Assembly (NCBI GenBank): GCA_900756035.1
Contig: CAAEIR010000359.1
Location: forward strand, 1 to 7,690
From: an uncultured Anaerostipes sp.
Lineage (GTDB): Bacteria; Bacillota; Clostridia; Lachnospirales; Lachnospiraceae
Reading direction: 5' to 3'
DNA length: 7,690 nucleotides
Shown: positions 6,268 through 7,690 of the stretch, in pieces
How positions within the stretch are numbered: position 1 is the first letter of the stretch
How the letters are laid out: each line of letters opens with the position of its first letter
Translations under genes and position numbers: made by a program
The notes under the pieces: generated by a model
What the model saw: the letters and a program-made list of their open reading frames with translations, nothing else
Database searches by the model: none
Told to the model about the DNA's origin: nothing

Positions 6268-7180
6268 TGAATTAAAAGGGTTAGGAGAAATGTTTGGTTT
6301 AGATGAAGAATTGAGTGTGGGCGATACAGGAGCAGGCAATCAAAATGAAATTGTGGAAATAAAATTAAGCCAGCTGGTGGATTATCAAAGAGGGAATATT
6401 GGAAAAAATCGATATTCTGAGAAAGATATGAGCGATCTGGTCGCATCGGTAAAAGATAATGGGATTGTTCAACCGATTGTTGTACGCCCCTTTGTAGATG
6501 GCACATATGAAATTATTTTAGGACATCATAGAAGAGATGCAGCGATTTTAGCAGGACTTTCTGAAATTCCTTGTATTATAAGAGAAATGGATGATAATAC
6601 TGCGGAACTGGTATTTATGGAATCAAATATACAGCATGGATTTGAAACTATGCTGCATTCAGAGAAAGCGGAATTGATCTATCGGAGAAATGAGGCGCTG
6701 AAAGCACAAGGGAGACGGATGGATCTGTTGGAACCGGAGGAAAAAGAAGAGTATCAGACAGCGAAAGATGAATTTCATTTAAGCGGTACAACGCTGAAAA
6801 GATATTTGCGAGTTTATCAATTAAGCAGTAAATTGAAAGAATTTCTGGATCAGGGGAATCTTTCTCTGCGGAGTGCAGTCAATTTATCATATCTTCCAAA
6901 AGAATTTCAGGATGATCTGGCAGAAATTATAGAAAAGGGGCAAAAAATTACAGAGAAAACAAGTGAAGAGTTAAGACGCCGATACAACGAAAAGCAATTA
7001 TCTAAAGATTTTTTGGAGGAAATCTGTCAGAAAAAGAAAACAACAATTTCAAAGAATGGTGATAATTACAAAATTAGTTCTCCAATCTTAAAAAAATTTT
7101 TCCCTGTTCTTCCAGAAAAAAAAGAAATGGATCAAATTATTGAAAAAGCTTTGAATTTATATTTTGAATTACAGGAATAG
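6260..7180 (+). CDS. parB: ParB/Spo0J-family partition protein, mobile-element type
   Basis: DNA-binding partition protein of 306 residues that should recognise a centromere and stimulate ParA. The N-terminal ParB/Srx-like nucleotide-binding domain spans about 32-125: IVEIKLSQL, a VQPIVVRP strand (70-77), then the GHHRRDAA motif (88-95) in place of the common GERRxRA, and MESNIQ (120-125). A helix-turn-helix region lies about 165-210 (FHLSGTTLKRYLRVYQL, then LSLRSAVNLSYL). The C-terminal part (about 225-306) is charged and may dimerise. AGGAGG at 6245-6250 lies 9 nt before the ATG, inside the end of parA, and the two genes overlap by 8 bp. The IIREMDDNTAELVFMESN stretch is like ParB proteins carried on clostridial integrative elements, as far as I recall. 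Whether the GHHRR variant still binds CTP cannot be told from sequence. Confidence 0.9.
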   Translation: MNNELKGLGEMFGLDEELSVGDTGAGNQNEIVEIKLSQLVDYQRGNIGKNRYSEKDMSDLVASVKDNGIVQPIVVRPFVDGTYEIILGHHRRDAAILAGLSEIPCIIREMDDNTAELVFMESNIQHGFETMLHSEKAELIYRRNEALKAQGRRMDLLEPEEKEEYQTAKDEFHLSGTTLKRYLRVYQLSSKLKEFLDQGNLSLRSAVNLSYLPKEFQDDLAEIIEKGQKITEKTSEELRRRYNEKQLSKDFLEEICQKKKTTISKNGDNYKISSPILKKFFPVLPEKKEMDQIIEKALNLYFELQE

Positions 7181-7252
7181 AGATAGATTGAAAGATTTTT
7201 TTATCATGCAATCAAGATAATAACCAACGATTCACAGAATAGGAGCGCGTCG

Positions 7253-7450
7253 ATGGATCACGATATATTTGAAGAAATGAAAGAGAAGCTTGGATGCCAG
7301 TATATTTCTGATTTGCGTTTTCGAGAGAGTGCGTGTGAAAGGATGATGCAAACAGAGTTTTTTAAAAAATATCCCAAACAGCAGAGGAAAGATTTTTGTG
7401 ATTATATTTTTGGAAAACAAAGCCAGGAGAGAGGAGATCATGAAATGTGA
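7253..7450 (+). CDS. Small 65-residue protein downstream of parB, function unknown
   Basis: I do not recognise this gene with certainty. It has a well-placed ribosome binding site (AGGAG at 7241-7245, 7 nt before ATG) and lies 72 nt after parB on the same strand with no terminator between, so it is probably expressed with parAB. The protein is charged and soluble, with three cysteines (C15, C28, C49) and no membrane segment. Its pattern GCQYISDLRF (14-23), then a helical middle, then DFCDYIFG (47-54), vaguely recalls the short accessory proteins that follow parB in clostridial conjugative elements, but I cannot name a family. Its last codons overlap the start of the broken frame that follows. 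It could be a partition accessory factor or a regulator. No function should be assigned. Confidence 0.6.
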   Translation: MDHDIFEEMKEKLGCQYISDLRFRESACERMMQTEFFKKYPKQQRKDFCDYIFGKQSQERGDHEM

Positions 7451-7640
7451 AAAAATATGAAAGCCAAAAATAGCAGGTGGTTTGTATACATATGATTTTG
7501 AGATAGGTGTAATCTTTCGAAAAGAAGTGGATCTTTATAATTATAATAAAAAATCCTAAGAAATTTCAATAAAAGAGGGAAAAGATATAAGAAGATGGGA
7601 AAGAATCATGACAGTTGCAGCGGTATTGTTTTTTCAGTGA
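7440..7640 (+). pseudogene. Broken small reading frame overlapping the 65-residue ORF
   Basis: An ATG at 7440, with AGGAGAG at 7425-7431 upstream, overlaps the end of the preceding ORF, as coupled genes do. The frame reads MKCEKI, then TGA at 7458, then protein-like sequence (KPKIAGGLYTYDF, EIGVIFRKEVDLYNY), then TAA at 7557, then EISIKEGKDIRRWERIM and a hydrophobic end TVAAVLFFQ, and stops at 7638-7640. Other frames hold only ORFs of at most 16 codons. The terminator follows 15 nt later, as expected after a real gene. Restoring the two stops would give about 66 codons. I infer a recently inactivated small gene of the par operon. Chance open sequence or separate tiny peptides are the alternatives. 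Confidence 0.4.
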
Positions 7641-7655
7641 CCTAATAAAAACTTT

Positions 7656-7687
7656 AAGGAGCAGATACAAATATCTGTTCCTTTTTT
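7656..7687 (+). terminator. Terminator closing the par module
   Basis: Bases 7656-7667 pair with 7672-7683 (12 bp, one G-U) around a 4-nt loop, with T at 7682-7687. It marks the 3' end of the transcription unit that begins with parA. Confidence 0.88.
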
Positions 7688-7690
7688 GTA

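Noticed and set aside
1..7690. CRISPR array, tRNA/rRNA, insertion sequence, integrase or canonical parS
   Set aside because: I looked for spaced direct repeats, tRNA-like folds, transposase motifs and TGTTTCACGTGAAACA. None is present in this window.

Overview
The window looks like chromosome from a low-GC Gram-positive gut anaerobe, most likely a Lachnospiraceae-type Clostridia. This rests on AT-rich codon use, strong AGGAG ribosome binding sites, SigA-type promoter spacing, PTS/PRD sugar regulation and a clostridial mobile-element style ParA/ParB pair. The genus cannot be fixed from the sequence alone. All credible genes are on the + strand.

Region 1 (1-3279) is an N-acetylglucosamine-type PTS operon. 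The window opens inside its untranslated leader with a ribonucleic antiterminator (RAT, 6-34). The RAT shares bases with a strong intrinsic terminator (29-91). A leader of about 200 nt with back-to-back hairpins follows. Then come a LicT/BglG-family antiterminator with all four regulatory PRD histidines, a stand-alone glucose-family EIIA and a NagE-like EIIBC. Presumably the antiterminator binds the RAT and lets transcription enter its own operon when sugar arrives. The operon ends in two adjacent hairpins.

Region 2 (3280-4620) is nagA, which deacetylates the imported GlcNAc-6-phosphate. It has its own near-consensus extended -10 promoter and its own terminator. No nagB lies in the window.

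Region 3 (4640-5327) is a membrane-anchored NodB-type polysaccharide deacetylase that stops short of its last two catalytic motifs. A strong terminator lies just behind it. It marks a probable insertion or deletion junction.

Region 4 (5330-7690) is a small partition module: an AT-rich control region with an 11-bp inverted repeat, then parA, an overlapping parB, an unrecognised 65-residue ORF, and a short overlapping reading frame broken by two in-frame stops. It closes with another strong terminator. ParA and ParB resemble those carried by integrative/conjugative elements or plasmids. No integrase, relaxase or replication gene is visible, so this is either the edge of an element continuing to the right or a decayed remnant.

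The best candidates for something undescribed are the partition module's control region and its two small downstream frames, and the multi-hairpin leader and palindrome around the GlcNAc genes. None is a proven new system.
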